64,000 bases of DNA from Symbioplanes lichenis (GTDB lineage: Bacteria; Actinomycetota; Actinomycetes; Mycobacteriales; Micromonosporaceae): the NCBI RefSeq assembly GCF_030709675.1, contig NZ_JAUZQD010000009.1, forward strand, positions 248,001 through 312,000, in the 5' to 3' direction. Shown here one piece after another: positions 14,949-22,821 of this stretch (position 1 is the stretch's first letter; each line of letters begins with the position of its first letter). The notes beneath the pieces were generated by a model, which made no database searches, was not told where the DNA came from, and saw only the letters and a program-made list of their open reading frames with translations. The translations under genes were made by a program, and so were the position numbers.

Positions 14949-16439
14949 TTACTGCGGGAAGCCCTTCGGGTCGACGTCGCTCGTGGAGGCGTTGCCGCCG
15001 ACCACCGGGGTGAGGGTGATGGTCCAGATCGAGGAGCTCGTCGACGTGGTCGTGAACTTGAACGTGTCGTCGAACTTGCTGAAGTTACAGCCGCGGGTGA
15101 AGCCCTTCTTGCCCGCGTTCCAGTCCTCGCCCGACGCCGTGTAGACGCGGTACGTCCCGTCCTTGATGCCCTTGACGGTGTAGGTGCCGCCGCCCCGGAC
15201 GTACACGGTGAAGGCGGCCTTGTTGTTCTTCACGAGCGAGATCGTCGTGTCCTCGGCGCCGTTGACGATCTTCAGGTGACCGAGGCCACTGGTCGTGGCG
15301 CGCGCCTTGACATAGGTGCCGGTCTTGAGGCGACGGTTCTGTTCCTTGGGGGCGGCCGGGAGGAAGGTCCCGAACTTGTACGCGACGTCGGCCTGGGACA
15401 GCTTCTTGACGTCCTCGCGCAGGCTGTCCGCCCAGCCGGAGGTGAGCACCGTCGCGTACGGGGAGGCCGCCGGGCACGACTGCTTGGCGCCCGCCGTGTC
15501 CTCGATCATGTCGCCGAGGCTCTCCAGCTCGGAGGCGACCTGGGCGTGGACGCTCTCGGTGCCGGTGGGCGGCGCGACGGCGCGCAGCTTGCCGGCCTCG
15601 GCGCGGATGCTGCTCGCGGCGGCGGGGGCGGCCTTGGCGAAGGCGCCCGGGTCGCCGGTGCTCAGCTTCCCGAAGGTCGACTTGAGCGCCTGGTCGGAGC
15701 TGGTCAGCAGCTGGGCGTACTGCTCGGGCGACAACGCCGCCGCGGTGCTCGGCGTGGCCTCGGCGGTGGACGTGACCCGGGTGTCACTCGCCGTGGCCGC
15801 GGTGTCGTCGTCACCGCCGATGACGCTCCGGGCAACGCCGCAGCAGCCGACGACGAGCAGGGACGCCACCGCGACGCCGACGATCAGGCCGGTCTTCGAC
15901 TTCTTGGCCGGTGGGGTCGGGCCGGCGAAGGGGGACGGCTGCCCGAACGGCCCGGGCGGCGGCGGCAGGCCGGGGCCACCGGGCTGGGGGTAGCCGGCCG
16001 CACCCGGCGGCGGGTAGCCCGCACCACCCGGCGGCGGGAAACCTGTTGGGCCGGGCGGCGGATAACCGGCGGCGCCCGATGTCGGATAGCCGGCCGGTGG
16101 GTAGCCCGGGGCACGAGCAGCCGGGTAGCCGGAGGTCTCGGCGGGCGGGTAGCCCGGGGCTCCGTAAGCGGGGTAGCCCGGGGCACCTGGAGCCGGGTAG
16201 CCGGACGTCGGGAAAGCGGGCGGCGGCGCGAAGCTCGCGTCCGGCGTCACACGCACTGTGACGTCCATCGGACCGTGCGGAGTGTCGATGCGGAGGACGG
16301 CACCGTCCACCGTGCCCGGCGGCACGGGCACCGCGATCTGCCCCGTGACCGGTGACCAGATCGCGGCGGTGGTGCCGGCGACTGCCGCGGCGTGCGGAAC
16401 CTCGATCGTGGCGCTGTTGAAGCTCTGCTCCCCCGTCAT
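14949..16439 (-). CDS. GYP-repeat membrane protein with extracellular domain
   Basis: 496 residues. Residues 1-70 form a small beta-rich cytoplasmic domain; about 75-175 is a low-complexity proline/glycine/tyrosine region of roughly a dozen G-Y-P-x-x-G/A units; a positively charged P-A-K-K-S-K-T stop then precedes one membrane span (about 182-205, ending V-G-C-C-G-V). The rest (about 215-496) is predicted outside, Ser/Thr/Ala-rich, then a beta-rich C-terminal domain with G-T-Y-x-V-x-G-I-x-D-G-T-Y-R repeats. Similar Pro/Gly-rich DUF4352-like or serine/threonine kinase-associated proteins exist in actinobacteria, but I cannot name a family. No ligand known. Confidence 0.7.
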   Translation of the reverse strand: MTGEQSFNSATIEVPHAAAVAGTTAAIWSPVTGQIAVPVPPGTVDGAVLRIDTPHGPMDVTVRVTPDASFAPPPAFPTSGYPAPGAPGYPAYGAPGYPPAETSGYPAARAPGYPPAGYPTSGAAGYPPPGPTGFPPPGGAGYPPPGAAGYPQPGGPGLPPPPGPFGQPSPFAGPTPPAKKSKTGLIVGVAVASLLVVGCCGVARSVIGGDDDTAATASDTRVTSTAEATPSTAAALSPEQYAQLLTSSDQALKSTFGKLSTGDPGAFAKAAPAAASSIRAEAGKLRAVAPPTGTESVHAQVASELESLGDMIEDTAGAKQSCPAASPYATVLTSGWADSLREDVKKLSQADVAYKFGTFLPAAPKEQNRRLKTGTYVKARATTSGLGHLKIVNGAEDTTISLVKNNKAAFTVYVRGGGTYTVKGIKDGTYRVYTASGEDWNAGKKGFTRGCNFSKFDDTFKFTTTSTSSSIWTITLTPVVGGNASTSDVDPKGFPQ

Positions 16440-16633
16440 ACCGAGGAGTATGGCCGAGCGGAGACCCCGTTGGCTGCCCGGGATCAGTCACAAACTCGGC
16501 ACGGACCGGCGCTTCGGGCGTACCCGGGGGATTGGTGAATTTTGCCCCCGACCGGCCGGCGGGACGGCCCGTCCGTTGAGTTGATCAAAGATCGCCCGGG
16601 CGGCGGACCGGCCACCGCCCGAGGGGCCGATCG

Positions 16634-16765
16634 TCAGGCTGTGATGAGGAACATGGCGCCCACGCCGAGCAGGACCAGCAGCAACATGCCGATCATGAGG
16701 ACGCGCTCGGACACGTCCGCGGCGGTGGTGGAGGTCACGGTCGTGGTCAGGGGCTCGGTCGTCAT
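16634..16765 (-). CDS. 43-residue single-span membrane protein
   Basis: A small gene: ATG at 16765, stop 16634-16636. The first 20 residues are polar and Thr-rich (M-T-T-E-P-L-T-T-T), then one strongly hydrophobic segment from about 23 to 43 ending L-I-T-A. AAGGAC lies eight bases before the ATG on the minus strand, a good ribosome site. It is divergent from the PLD gene, and a GC-rich inverted repeat follows within 30 bases after the stop. Family unknown; it looks like a small membrane-anchored peptide. Confidence 0.6.
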   Translation of the reverse strand: MTTEPLTTTVTSTTAADVSERVLMIGMLLLVLLGVGAMFLITA

Positions 16766-16859
16766 GGCTGTGTCCTTCGACGCGTGGCGGTCGGCTCGGG
16801 ATGCGGCGGCCTGGGGTGCGGCCTACGGTGAGGGCGTCGTCGACCTCGGAGGATTGACC

Positions 16860-18452
16860 GTGCCACCGGAAAAACAGGAACACGAGGACTGGTTCCTGAC
16901 CGCCGACGAGCGGGACAACCCTGACTCGGAGATACCCACCTGGTCCGGGGGAAACACGGCCGAGCCGCTGATTCACGGAAAAACGTATTTCGACCGGTTG
17001 GTGACGGAAGTGGAAGCGCTGGGTGAAGGAGATCACCTCTTCTTCACCGACTGGCGCGGCGACCCCGACGAGCGGATGCGTGACGAAGGTCCCACCATCA
17101 CGCGGCTCTTCGCCGACGCCGCGCGCCGGGGCGTGATCGTCAAGGGGCTGCTGTGGCGCTCGCACGTCGACAAGCTCGCCTACAGCGAGGAAGAGAACCG
17201 CAACCTCAGCGAGGAGATCGCGGACGCGGGCGGTGAGGTCCTGCTCGACCAGCGTGTACGCCGAGGTGGCTCGCACCACCAGAAGCTGGTCGTGCTCCGG
17301 CACCCCGGCGCCCCCGAGCGTGACATCGCCTTCGCCGGTGGCATCGACCTGTGCCACAGCCGCCGTGACGACGAACACCACCACGGCGACCCGCAGGGCC
17401 TGGCCATGAACAAGGCGTACGGCGACAACCCGCCCTGGCACGACGTCCAGCTGGCGCTGCGCGGTCCCGTCGTCGGTGTCCTGGATCTCACCTTCCGCGA
17501 GCGGTGGAACGACCCGACACCGCTCGACCAGCACGGCCCGATCTCCACGGTCACGGACAAGCTCAAACACGCCGACATGCGCGCCGACCGGCTGCCGGAC
17601 AGGCTGCCCGACCCGCCCGAGTGCGGACCGCACGCGATCCAGGTGCTGCGGACCTATCCGTCGATGCGCCCGCCCTACTCCTTCGCGCGCAACGGCGAGC
17701 AGACGATCGCCCGGGGCTACACGAAAGCCATCAAACGGGCGCGCCGGCTGATCTACCTCGAAGACCAGTACCTGTGGTCGACCGAGGTCGCCCAGCTCTT
17801 CGCCGAGGCGCTCAACACCAACCCGGAGCTGCACCTCATCGCGGTCGTCCCCCGCCACCCCGACGTCGACGGCCGCTTCGCCCTCCCGCCGAACCAGATC
17901 GGCCGCGAGGAGGCGATCTCGCTCTGCCGGCGGGCCGCCCCGGACCGCGTCCACGTCTTCGACGTCGAGAATCACGAGGGCACCCCCGTGTATGTCCACG
18001 CGAAGGTCTGCGTCATCGACGACGTCTGGGCCAGCGTGGGCAGCGACAACTTCAACCGCCGGTCGTGGACGCACGACAGCGAGTTGTCCTGCGCCGTGCT
18101 GGACCCGACCCGGGACGAGCGCGAGCCCGCCGATCCCGCCGGCCTGGGCGACGGCGCCCGCGTCTACGCCCGCGACCTGCGCCTGGCCCTGCTGCGCGAG
18201 CACCTCGACCAGTCCGACGACACTCATCTCGTCGACCCCGAATCCGCCGTACGAAAGGCCAACGCCACCGCCGACGCCCTGCGCGACTGGCACAAGGGTG
18301 GCCGGCAAGGCGACCGCCCGCCGGGTCGCCTGATGCCCCATGAGACCGGCAAACTCCCGTGGCACCAGCGCCTCTGGGCCCTCCCCGCCTACCGCCTGAT
18401 GTACGACCCCGACGGCCGCTCCTACCGCGATCGCCGCAACGGCGTCTGGTGA
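16860..18452 (+). CDS. phospholipase D-like phosphodiesterase
   Basis: 530 residues of the PLD superfamily (cardiolipin synthase/phosphatidyltransferase type). The second HKD site is clear: V-H-A-K-V-C-V-I-D-D followed by G-S-D-N-F-N-R-R-S. The first is H-H-Q-K-L-V-V-L, with H-x-K but no Asp at the usual place, so it is degenerate, as in some family members. There is no signal peptide or membrane span. GTG 16860 is fixed by GGAGGA at 16848-16853; the longer reading frame from an upstream ATG overlaps the divergent small gene. Likely substrates are phospholipids or another phosphodiester; not determinable here. Confidence 0.82.
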   Translation: MPPEKQEHEDWFLTADERDNPDSEIPTWSGGNTAEPLIHGKTYFDRLVTEVEALGEGDHLFFTDWRGDPDERMRDEGPTITRLFADAARRGVIVKGLLWRSHVDKLAYSEEENRNLSEEIADAGGEVLLDQRVRRGGSHHQKLVVLRHPGAPERDIAFAGGIDLCHSRRDDEHHHGDPQGLAMNKAYGDNPPWHDVQLALRGPVVGVLDLTFRERWNDPTPLDQHGPISTVTDKLKHADMRADRLPDRLPDPPECGPHAIQVLRTYPSMRPPYSFARNGEQTIARGYTKAIKRARRLIYLEDQYLWSTEVAQLFAEALNTNPELHLIAVVPRHPDVDGRFALPPNQIGREEAISLCRRAAPDRVHVFDVENHEGTPVYVHAKVCVIDDVWASVGSDNFNRRSWTHDSELSCAVLDPTRDEREPADPAGLGDGARVYARDLRLALLREHLDQSDDTHLVDPESAVRKANATADALRDWHKGGRQGDRPPGRLMPHETGKLPWHQRLWALPAYRLMYDPDGRSYRDRRNGVW

Positions 18453-18566
18453 CCCACCGACCGTGCGCGACGGCCAGTCACCGGCGCGGCGGGTAGTGCC
18501 AGGTCTACCCGGGAAGTACATCTCGCGGGCTGTCGGGCACCCATCGCGCGGACCTAGCGTGACGGT

Positions 18567-19862
18567 GTGTCCACTTTTCCCGCACTTCTCAACCGCCGGT
18601 ACCTGGTCACGGCCCAGCCGTGGCGTGCCCTGCTCTACCTCGCGACCACCCTTCCGATCGCCGGCCCTGTCGCCTTCGTGACCTGGACGCTCGCCCTGCC
18701 CTACGCCGCCACGCTCGGCTGGCTCAGCGAGGGGCGCGCTCCGACGCGTACCCTCCTGGTCCTCATGGTTGTCGCCCTGGTCGGCTGGGTCGCCTGCGGT
18801 CCGCTGCTCGCCGTGCCGCTGGCCGCCGTCGAGCGTGCCCGGCTCGCCCTGGTCGACCCGCGTCCGCTGCCGTCGCCGCACCAGCCCGTGCCACAGGACC
18901 CGATCGCCTGGCTGCGCACCCGTTACACCGAGACCGCCACGTGGCGCGAGGTCACGTACGCGTTGTTCCTCGGGCTGGTCGTGCCGGCCGCCTATGCCAT
19001 CTTCGCCTTCCTCGCGGTGCTGGACGTGGCGTTCGTGCTCAGCCCGTTCTATGCGAGCGGCGGCTCCGCCGGCTGGACCTTCGGCGTGTTCACAGTGGAC
19101 AGCGTGGCCGAAGCGGTTCCGTTCGCGCTGCTGGGCATGGTCCTCGCCCCGCTGCTGGTCTATGCGCTCGGCCTGATGGCGGCGGGCCAGGCGGCCGTGA
19201 CGCGGGCGCTGCTCGGCGACCGCACCGGGGTGCAGCTGCGCGAGGTCGCCCGCTCCCGGGCCCGCCTCGCCGACGCCTTCGATCTGGAACGCCGCCGCAT
19301 CGAGCGCGACCTGCACGACGGCGCCCAGCACCGGCTGACCAGCCTGACGTTGCACCTGGGCATGGCCAAGCTCGACGTCCCCGCCGACTCCCCCGCCGCC
19401 GAGCCGCTGGGCCGCGCCCACGAGCAGGCGAAGGAGCTCATGGTCGTGATGCGTGACCTCATCCACGGCATCCGCCCGCAGCAGCTCACCGATCTCGGCC
19501 TGCCCGCCGCACTGCGCGAGCTGGCCGGTCGCTCTCCGATCCCGGTCGCGGTGACTGTGACGGACGGCGTCCCGCGACCCAGCGAGCAGCTCGAGGGCAC
19601 GGCCTACTTCGCCGCGTCGGAAGCCCTCGCCAACGTGGTCAAGCACGCCGGTGCCACCCGCGCCGACCTCTTGCTCACGCGCGCCGGCGACGTGCTGGTC
19701 CTTGAGGTACGCGACGACGGTCACGGCGGCGCCGATCCGGCCGGAGGCACGGGGCTCACCGGTCTCGCCGATCGGGTGGCCGCCGCCGGGGGCAGGCTGC
19801 TGCTGTCGAGTCCGCCCGGCGGCCCCACTCTGGTCCGCGTGGAACTGCCGAGCGCCGCATGA
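18567..19862 (+). CDS. sensor histidine kinase (HisKA_3/NarL-type)
   Basis: 431 residues. Membrane spans at about 25-50, 65-90, 135-160 and 185-215 form an N-terminal sensor with short loops. The dimerisation box about 240-260 has R-R-I-E-R-D-L-H-D-G-A-Q with phospho-acceptor His; the HATPase_c domain (about 335-430) has N-V-V-K-H-A and the G-T-G-L-T-G-L box. It belongs to the DesK/NarX-like HPK7 group. The GTG at 18567 lies seven bases after TAGCGT, so the transcript may be leaderless. ATGA overlap links it to the next gene, which should be its response regulator but lacks the receiver. Confidence 0.88.
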   Translation: MSTFPALLNRRYLVTAQPWRALLYLATTLPIAGPVAFVTWTLALPYAATLGWLSEGRAPTRTLLVLMVVALVGWVACGPLLAVPLAAVERARLALVDPRPLPSPHQPVPQDPIAWLRTRYTETATWREVTYALFLGLVVPAAYAIFAFLAVLDVAFVLSPFYASGGSAGWTFGVFTVDSVAEAVPFALLGMVLAPLLVYALGLMAAGQAAVTRALLGDRTGVQLREVARSRARLADAFDLERRRIERDLHDGAQHRLTSLTLHLGMAKLDVPADSPAAEPLGRAHEQAKELMVVMRDLIHGIRPQQLTDLGLPAALRELAGRSPIPVAVTVTDGVPRPSEQLEGTAYFAASEALANVVKHAGATRADLLLTRAGDVLVLEVRDDGHGGADPAGGTGLTGLADRVAAAGGRLLLSSPPGGPTLVRVELPSAA

Positions 19863-20227
19863 CCACGGTGGTGCTGGCCGAGGACGGGGTCCTGCGCTAT
19901 CTCCTCAAGGACCGGGTCGCCGATGTCCAGGACTTCGCCGACTCCCTCCACCGGGTGGCCGCCGGCGCCACCGTCATCGATCCCGAAGTCGTCCGCCGCC
20001 TCCTGCAACGCCCGCCCGACCCGCTGGCCGCCCTCTCCCCGCGCGAGCACGAGGTCCTCGCCCTGGTCGCCGAAGGCCACTCCAACTCGGCCATCGCCGG
20101 CCGCCTCTACGTCACCGAGGCCGCGGTCGCCAAGCACGTCGGCACCATCCTGACCGAACTCCACCTCCCACCCGCCGAAGAGACCAACCGCCGCGTCCTG
20201 GCTGTCCTGACCTACCTGAGAGCCTGA
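19859..20227 (+). CDS. LuxR-type regulator lacking the receiver domain
   Basis: 122 residues. The first nine (M-T-T-V-V-L-A-E-D) are the first strand of a receiver domain. They are followed after G-V-L-R directly by Y-L-L-K-D-R-V, which in normal NarL/FixJ regulators lies near residue 100. So about 90-95 residues, including the phospho-acceptor Asp, appear deleted in frame. The C-terminal part keeps an intact LuxR HTH (L-S-P-R-E-H-E-V-L-A-L-V-A-E-G-H-S-N and the V-T-E-A-A-V-A-K-H recognition region). It overlaps the kinase gene by ATGA. It may bind DNA without phosphorylation, or be inactive. Confidence 0.8.
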   Translation: MTTVVLAEDGVLRYLLKDRVADVQDFADSLHRVAAGATVIDPEVVRRLLQRPPDPLAALSPREHEVLALVAEGHSNSAIAGRLYVTEAAVAKHVGTILTELHLPPAEETNRRVLAVLTYLRA

Positions 20228-21336
20228 TTCACCTGCGTGCCGGGGCGGAGCTGCCACTCCGCCGGGTACCAGATCGGCGTCGCCGGATCGTCCGTCAGGG
20301 CCATCCGGATCTGCCACGCCGCCATCGACGGCTGTCCCGCCGCTTCCCATCGGTCCAACAGCTCTCCCGCCTCTCGCGCGTACCGTGCCGCGTCCTCACC
20401 CGTGGCCAGCACCGACCCGTCGGGCAGGATCGCCGCTCCACCGGTACCCGCCTCGTCCAGCAGCACCAGCGGATTCTGCGACTGTCCACTCAGCGGAGCC
20501 TGTGTCGCCCGCTCATGCCACACCCCGGCGGCATATTGCAGGTCCCGATAACGCATCGGCCCGACAGCCTCGGCCCACCGCGCCGGCGCCGCCTGCTCCA
20601 GCAGACTCGTGTCAGTCCGGTCGACCGGTGCGGGATGGCTCCGCGGATGCCGGGCCAGCAATGGCCCCGCCGCGCTCATGAACCCAGAGGCGCACACCAC
20701 CTGAGCGACGACCTCTCCCGTGGCAGCCCGCCGGGCGAGCAGAACCGGATGCGACCCGGCGTGCTCGACCGGCGCCACCACCGGCCCCTCACCCACCTGC
20801 TCGAACCACCGCGGCGACAGCCCCGACACGGCAACGGTCACGATCACCCGGTCGAACGTCTCCCCCGGCGATCCCTCGTATCCGTCCCCGGTCAGCACTC
20901 TCACCCCGTCGATGCCCGCCCGGACCAGCACGGAGCGCGCCCGGGCCGCCACATCCTCCTGAACGTCCACACTGGTCACCTCCGCTCCGAGCGCCCGCAT
21001 CAGCGCGGCGTTGTATCCGGTTCCGGCTCCGATCTCCAGCACTCGCTGCCCGGGCCGCACGTCCAGCGCCTCGAGCATGATGGCCATCAGCGACGGCTGG
21101 CTCGACGAACTCACGGGCACGCCGCCGGCGACCTTGGTGACCAGGACGTCGTTCTGGTACACCGCGTCGAGGAACCCGGCGCTGCCCGGCGAGGCCCATG
21201 TGCCGTCCCGCCGCTGGAAGCCCTCCGCCACGAACACCTCCCGCGGCACCGAGGCGAAGGCCGCGGCCAGCTCCGGCGGCAACGGTCCCCCGTCCCGCTC
21301 GATCTCCGCCACGAACCGCTGCCCCAGGTCAGCCAC
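20212..21336 (-). CDS. PCMT-like methyltransferase
   Basis: 374 residues. An N-terminal PCMT (protein-L-isoaspartate O-methyltransferase) domain (about 1-210) has the S-S-S-S-Q-P-S-L-M-A helix and SAM motif L-E-I-G-A-G-T-G-Y-N, followed by a second domain (about 225-374) ending W-Y-P-A-E-W-Q-L. This two-part layout is that of the methyltransferases in actinobacterial peptide-maturation operons (FxLD and ATP-grasp/tgmC types), not housekeeping PCMT, which is about 210 residues. It is the third gene after a phosphotransferase and a 28-residue ORF. It likely methylates a peptide or protein carboxylate; this is inference. It overlaps the convergent regulator gene by 16 bases. Confidence 0.75.
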   Translation of the reverse strand: MADLGQRFVAEIERDGGPLPPELAAAFASVPREVFVAEGFQRRDGTWASPGSAGFLDAVYQNDVLVTKVAGGVPVSSSSQPSLMAIMLEALDVRPGQRVLEIGAGTGYNAALMRALGAEVTSVDVQEDVAARARSVLVRAGIDGVRVLTGDGYEGSPGETFDRVIVTVAVSGLSPRWFEQVGEGPVVAPVEHAGSHPVLLARRAATGEVVAQVVCASGFMSAAGPLLARHPRSHPAPVDRTDTSLLEQAAPARWAEAVGPMRYRDLQYAAGVWHERATQAPLSGQSQNPLVLLDEAGTGGAAILPDGSVLATGEDAARYAREAGELLDRWEAAGQPSMAAWQIRMALTDDPATPIWYPAEWQLRPGTQVNQALR

Positions 21337-21372
21337 GCCTCCACCGTAGGGCGCCGCCCCGCCGTCCGCGCC

Positions 21373-21459
21373 TCACCCGCCCGATCCACCTCGTCCGGGC
21401 AGCAACTCCGGCATGAACGGGACACCTTCGGGTGGCGTGACGCCGACGACGATCGTCAT
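21373..21459 (-). CDS. 28-residue ORF coupled to kinase-like gene
   Basis: ATG at 21459 overlaps the stop of the upstream phosphotransferase gene as ATGA, so translation is probably coupled. The product has 28 residues: a valine-rich start (M-T-I-V-V-G-V-T-P-P), then P-E-G-V-P-F-M-P-E-L-L-P and a G-R-G-G-S-G-G end. The Gly-rich tail and its place directly before a PCMT-like methyltransferase resemble a RiPP precursor, but there is no Asp, Cys or Ser/Thr-rich core that would fit known classes. It may also be just a spacer reading frame. Confidence 0.4.
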   Translation of the reverse strand: MTIVVGVTPPEGVPFMPELLPGRGGSGG

Positions 21460-22640
21460 GTCCGCACCGCCGCCACGGCCGCGCGCAGCCGGTCGGGCAC
21501 GTCACTCTCGTGATACGGCCGTTCCGACGGCTCGATGTGGTCGAGGAAGTCCTGGTAGATCGTCGCCGAGCGCAGGGCCGCCACCGGCCGGTACAGCGCC
21601 AGCGCCGTCCCGGGGTCGCATCCCGGCACCGACTCCCGCCAGCGGGCCGCCCACTCGGCGAGCAACCGCGGCTGCTCCGGCAGCCCGTCGGTGAGCCGCA
21701 GGATGTCGAAGGCCGGATGCCCGACCACCGAGTCGCCCCAGTCCACGATCACCCGGCTCGTCGCGGTCGCCCGGACGTTGCCCCCGTGCAGGTCGCCGTG
21801 CACCAGCGTGTCCGGCACACCGCACGCCTCGATCGCGGCCAGCCGGGCGGGCAGCTCGTCCACGAGATCGGTCAGCCCGTCGATGGAGTCGAGCCACGGC
21901 TCCGCCACCCGCGCGAAGCGGTCGCCCTCGCGCCGGCGGTCGGGCACCCCGGCGGCGAGCAGATCCCCCGTACGCCCGGCGAACTCCACCTGCACCGGAT
22001 GAAACTCCCGAGCCACGGTCGCGCACAACTCGGCTCCGCTGTCGTACCTGTCCTCCCCTGGCACGTGGGCCAGCACCGACCGACCGGCCTCGCCCACCGC
22101 CAGCACCTCGGGAACCAGCCCGTGCGCCACACCATCGAGCAGTCGCAACACCGCGGGCTCGTGCGCGAAGAACCACGGCACCTGCTTGAGCCACGCCACC
22201 GGGCGCCCCGCCATGTCGATGCGCCACAGGGACGACAGATTCCACGTACGCTGCTGCACCGCCACCGTGTCGCCCGGCCCGAGCGCCTCCAGTGCCCATG
22301 CCACCGACGCGTCCGGGCCGCCGGGCACGGCCCACGGCGCACGCAACGGCTCCGGCGCCAGGTCGGCCGGCCCGACGGCGGTCACCGACTCGAAGGGCTC
22401 CAGGCTGACACCGATGTCTCCGTGCGCCTGGGCGAGGTAGACGACCTCGCCGCCGGGAGGCGCCGGCCGGTCCGCGGCGAGCAGACGCAGCACGGTCACC
22501 GTCACGCCGTGTTTGAGACGGGCCGCCTCGACCACGTCCGACGCTTCCTGCCACCAGGGGAGCCCGACCTCGAACGAGGGCAGGGCTCCCAGAACACTGC
22601 CCGCCTGGTCGACGAGCACGAGAGTCACGTTGCGGTTCAT
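21456..22640 (-). CDS. phosphotransferase-family protein with N-terminal Nudix-like region
   Basis: 394 residues. The C-terminal part (about 130-394) is an aminoglycoside-phosphotransferase-like fold: L-V-H-G-D-L-H-G-G-N (catalytic Asp in the H-G-D loop) and V-I-V-D-W-G-D-S (metal-binding Asp). Residues 1-110 look like a Nudix-type alpha/beta region (V-T-L-V-L-V-D-Q-A-G) but no complete Nudix box is seen. The start ATG 22640 is chosen over 22682 because the added residues are Arg-rich and unconserved. Two DnaA boxes lie about 50-90 bases upstream. The substrate is unknown; the operon partner genes suggest a small-molecule or peptide substrate. Confidence 0.75.
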   Translation of the reverse strand: MNRNVTLVLVDQAGSVLGALPSFEVGLPWWQEASDVVEAARLKHGVTVTVLRLLAADRPAPPGGEVVYLAQAHGDIGVSLEPFESVTAVGPADLAPEPLRAPWAVPGGPDASVAWALEALGPGDTVAVQQRTWNLSSLWRIDMAGRPVAWLKQVPWFFAHEPAVLRLLDGVAHGLVPEVLAVGEAGRSVLAHVPGEDRYDSGAELCATVAREFHPVQVEFAGRTGDLLAAGVPDRRREGDRFARVAEPWLDSIDGLTDLVDELPARLAAIEACGVPDTLVHGDLHGGNVRATATSRVIVDWGDSVVGHPAFDILRLTDGLPEQPRLLAEWAARWRESVPGCDPGTALALYRPVAALRSATIYQDFLDHIEPSERPYHESDVPDRLRAAVAAVRT

Positions 22641-22692
22641 GCCAGCGAAGCTAGCCCTCGAACGGATTCTTGGCCGGTGCATAAATCGGGCC

Positions 22693-22733
22693 TGTGGATA
22701 ACTTTTCCGCCCGTCCGGAGCGTCTGTGGATAA
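22693..22733. promoter_or_regulatory. pair of perfect DnaA boxes
   Basis: TGTGGATAA (reverse TTATCCACA, the classical DnaA box) at 22693-22701 and 22725-22733, both within a shared 13-bp CTGTGGATAACTT. Starts are 32 bases apart, about three helical turns, same orientation. Located between the allantoicase end and the phosphotransferase start. Confidence 0.7.
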
Positions 22734-22821
22734 CTTCCGGCCCCCTCCCGGAACCGGTCTAACGTCGCATGCAGGAAGCGATCACGACCGACGCACGGGA
22801 GGAGCAGTCATGAGCCGAGTC

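Noticed and set aside
16488..19724. A 1078-codon minus-strand frame
   Set aside because: Antisense to the PLD-like and histidine kinase genes; low-complexity composition typical of GC-rich shadows.
20212..21336. Imiditide-type RiPP system
   Set aside because: The candidate 28-residue peptide has no Asp, the residue such PCMT homologues modify; only a general peptide-modification hypothesis is kept.
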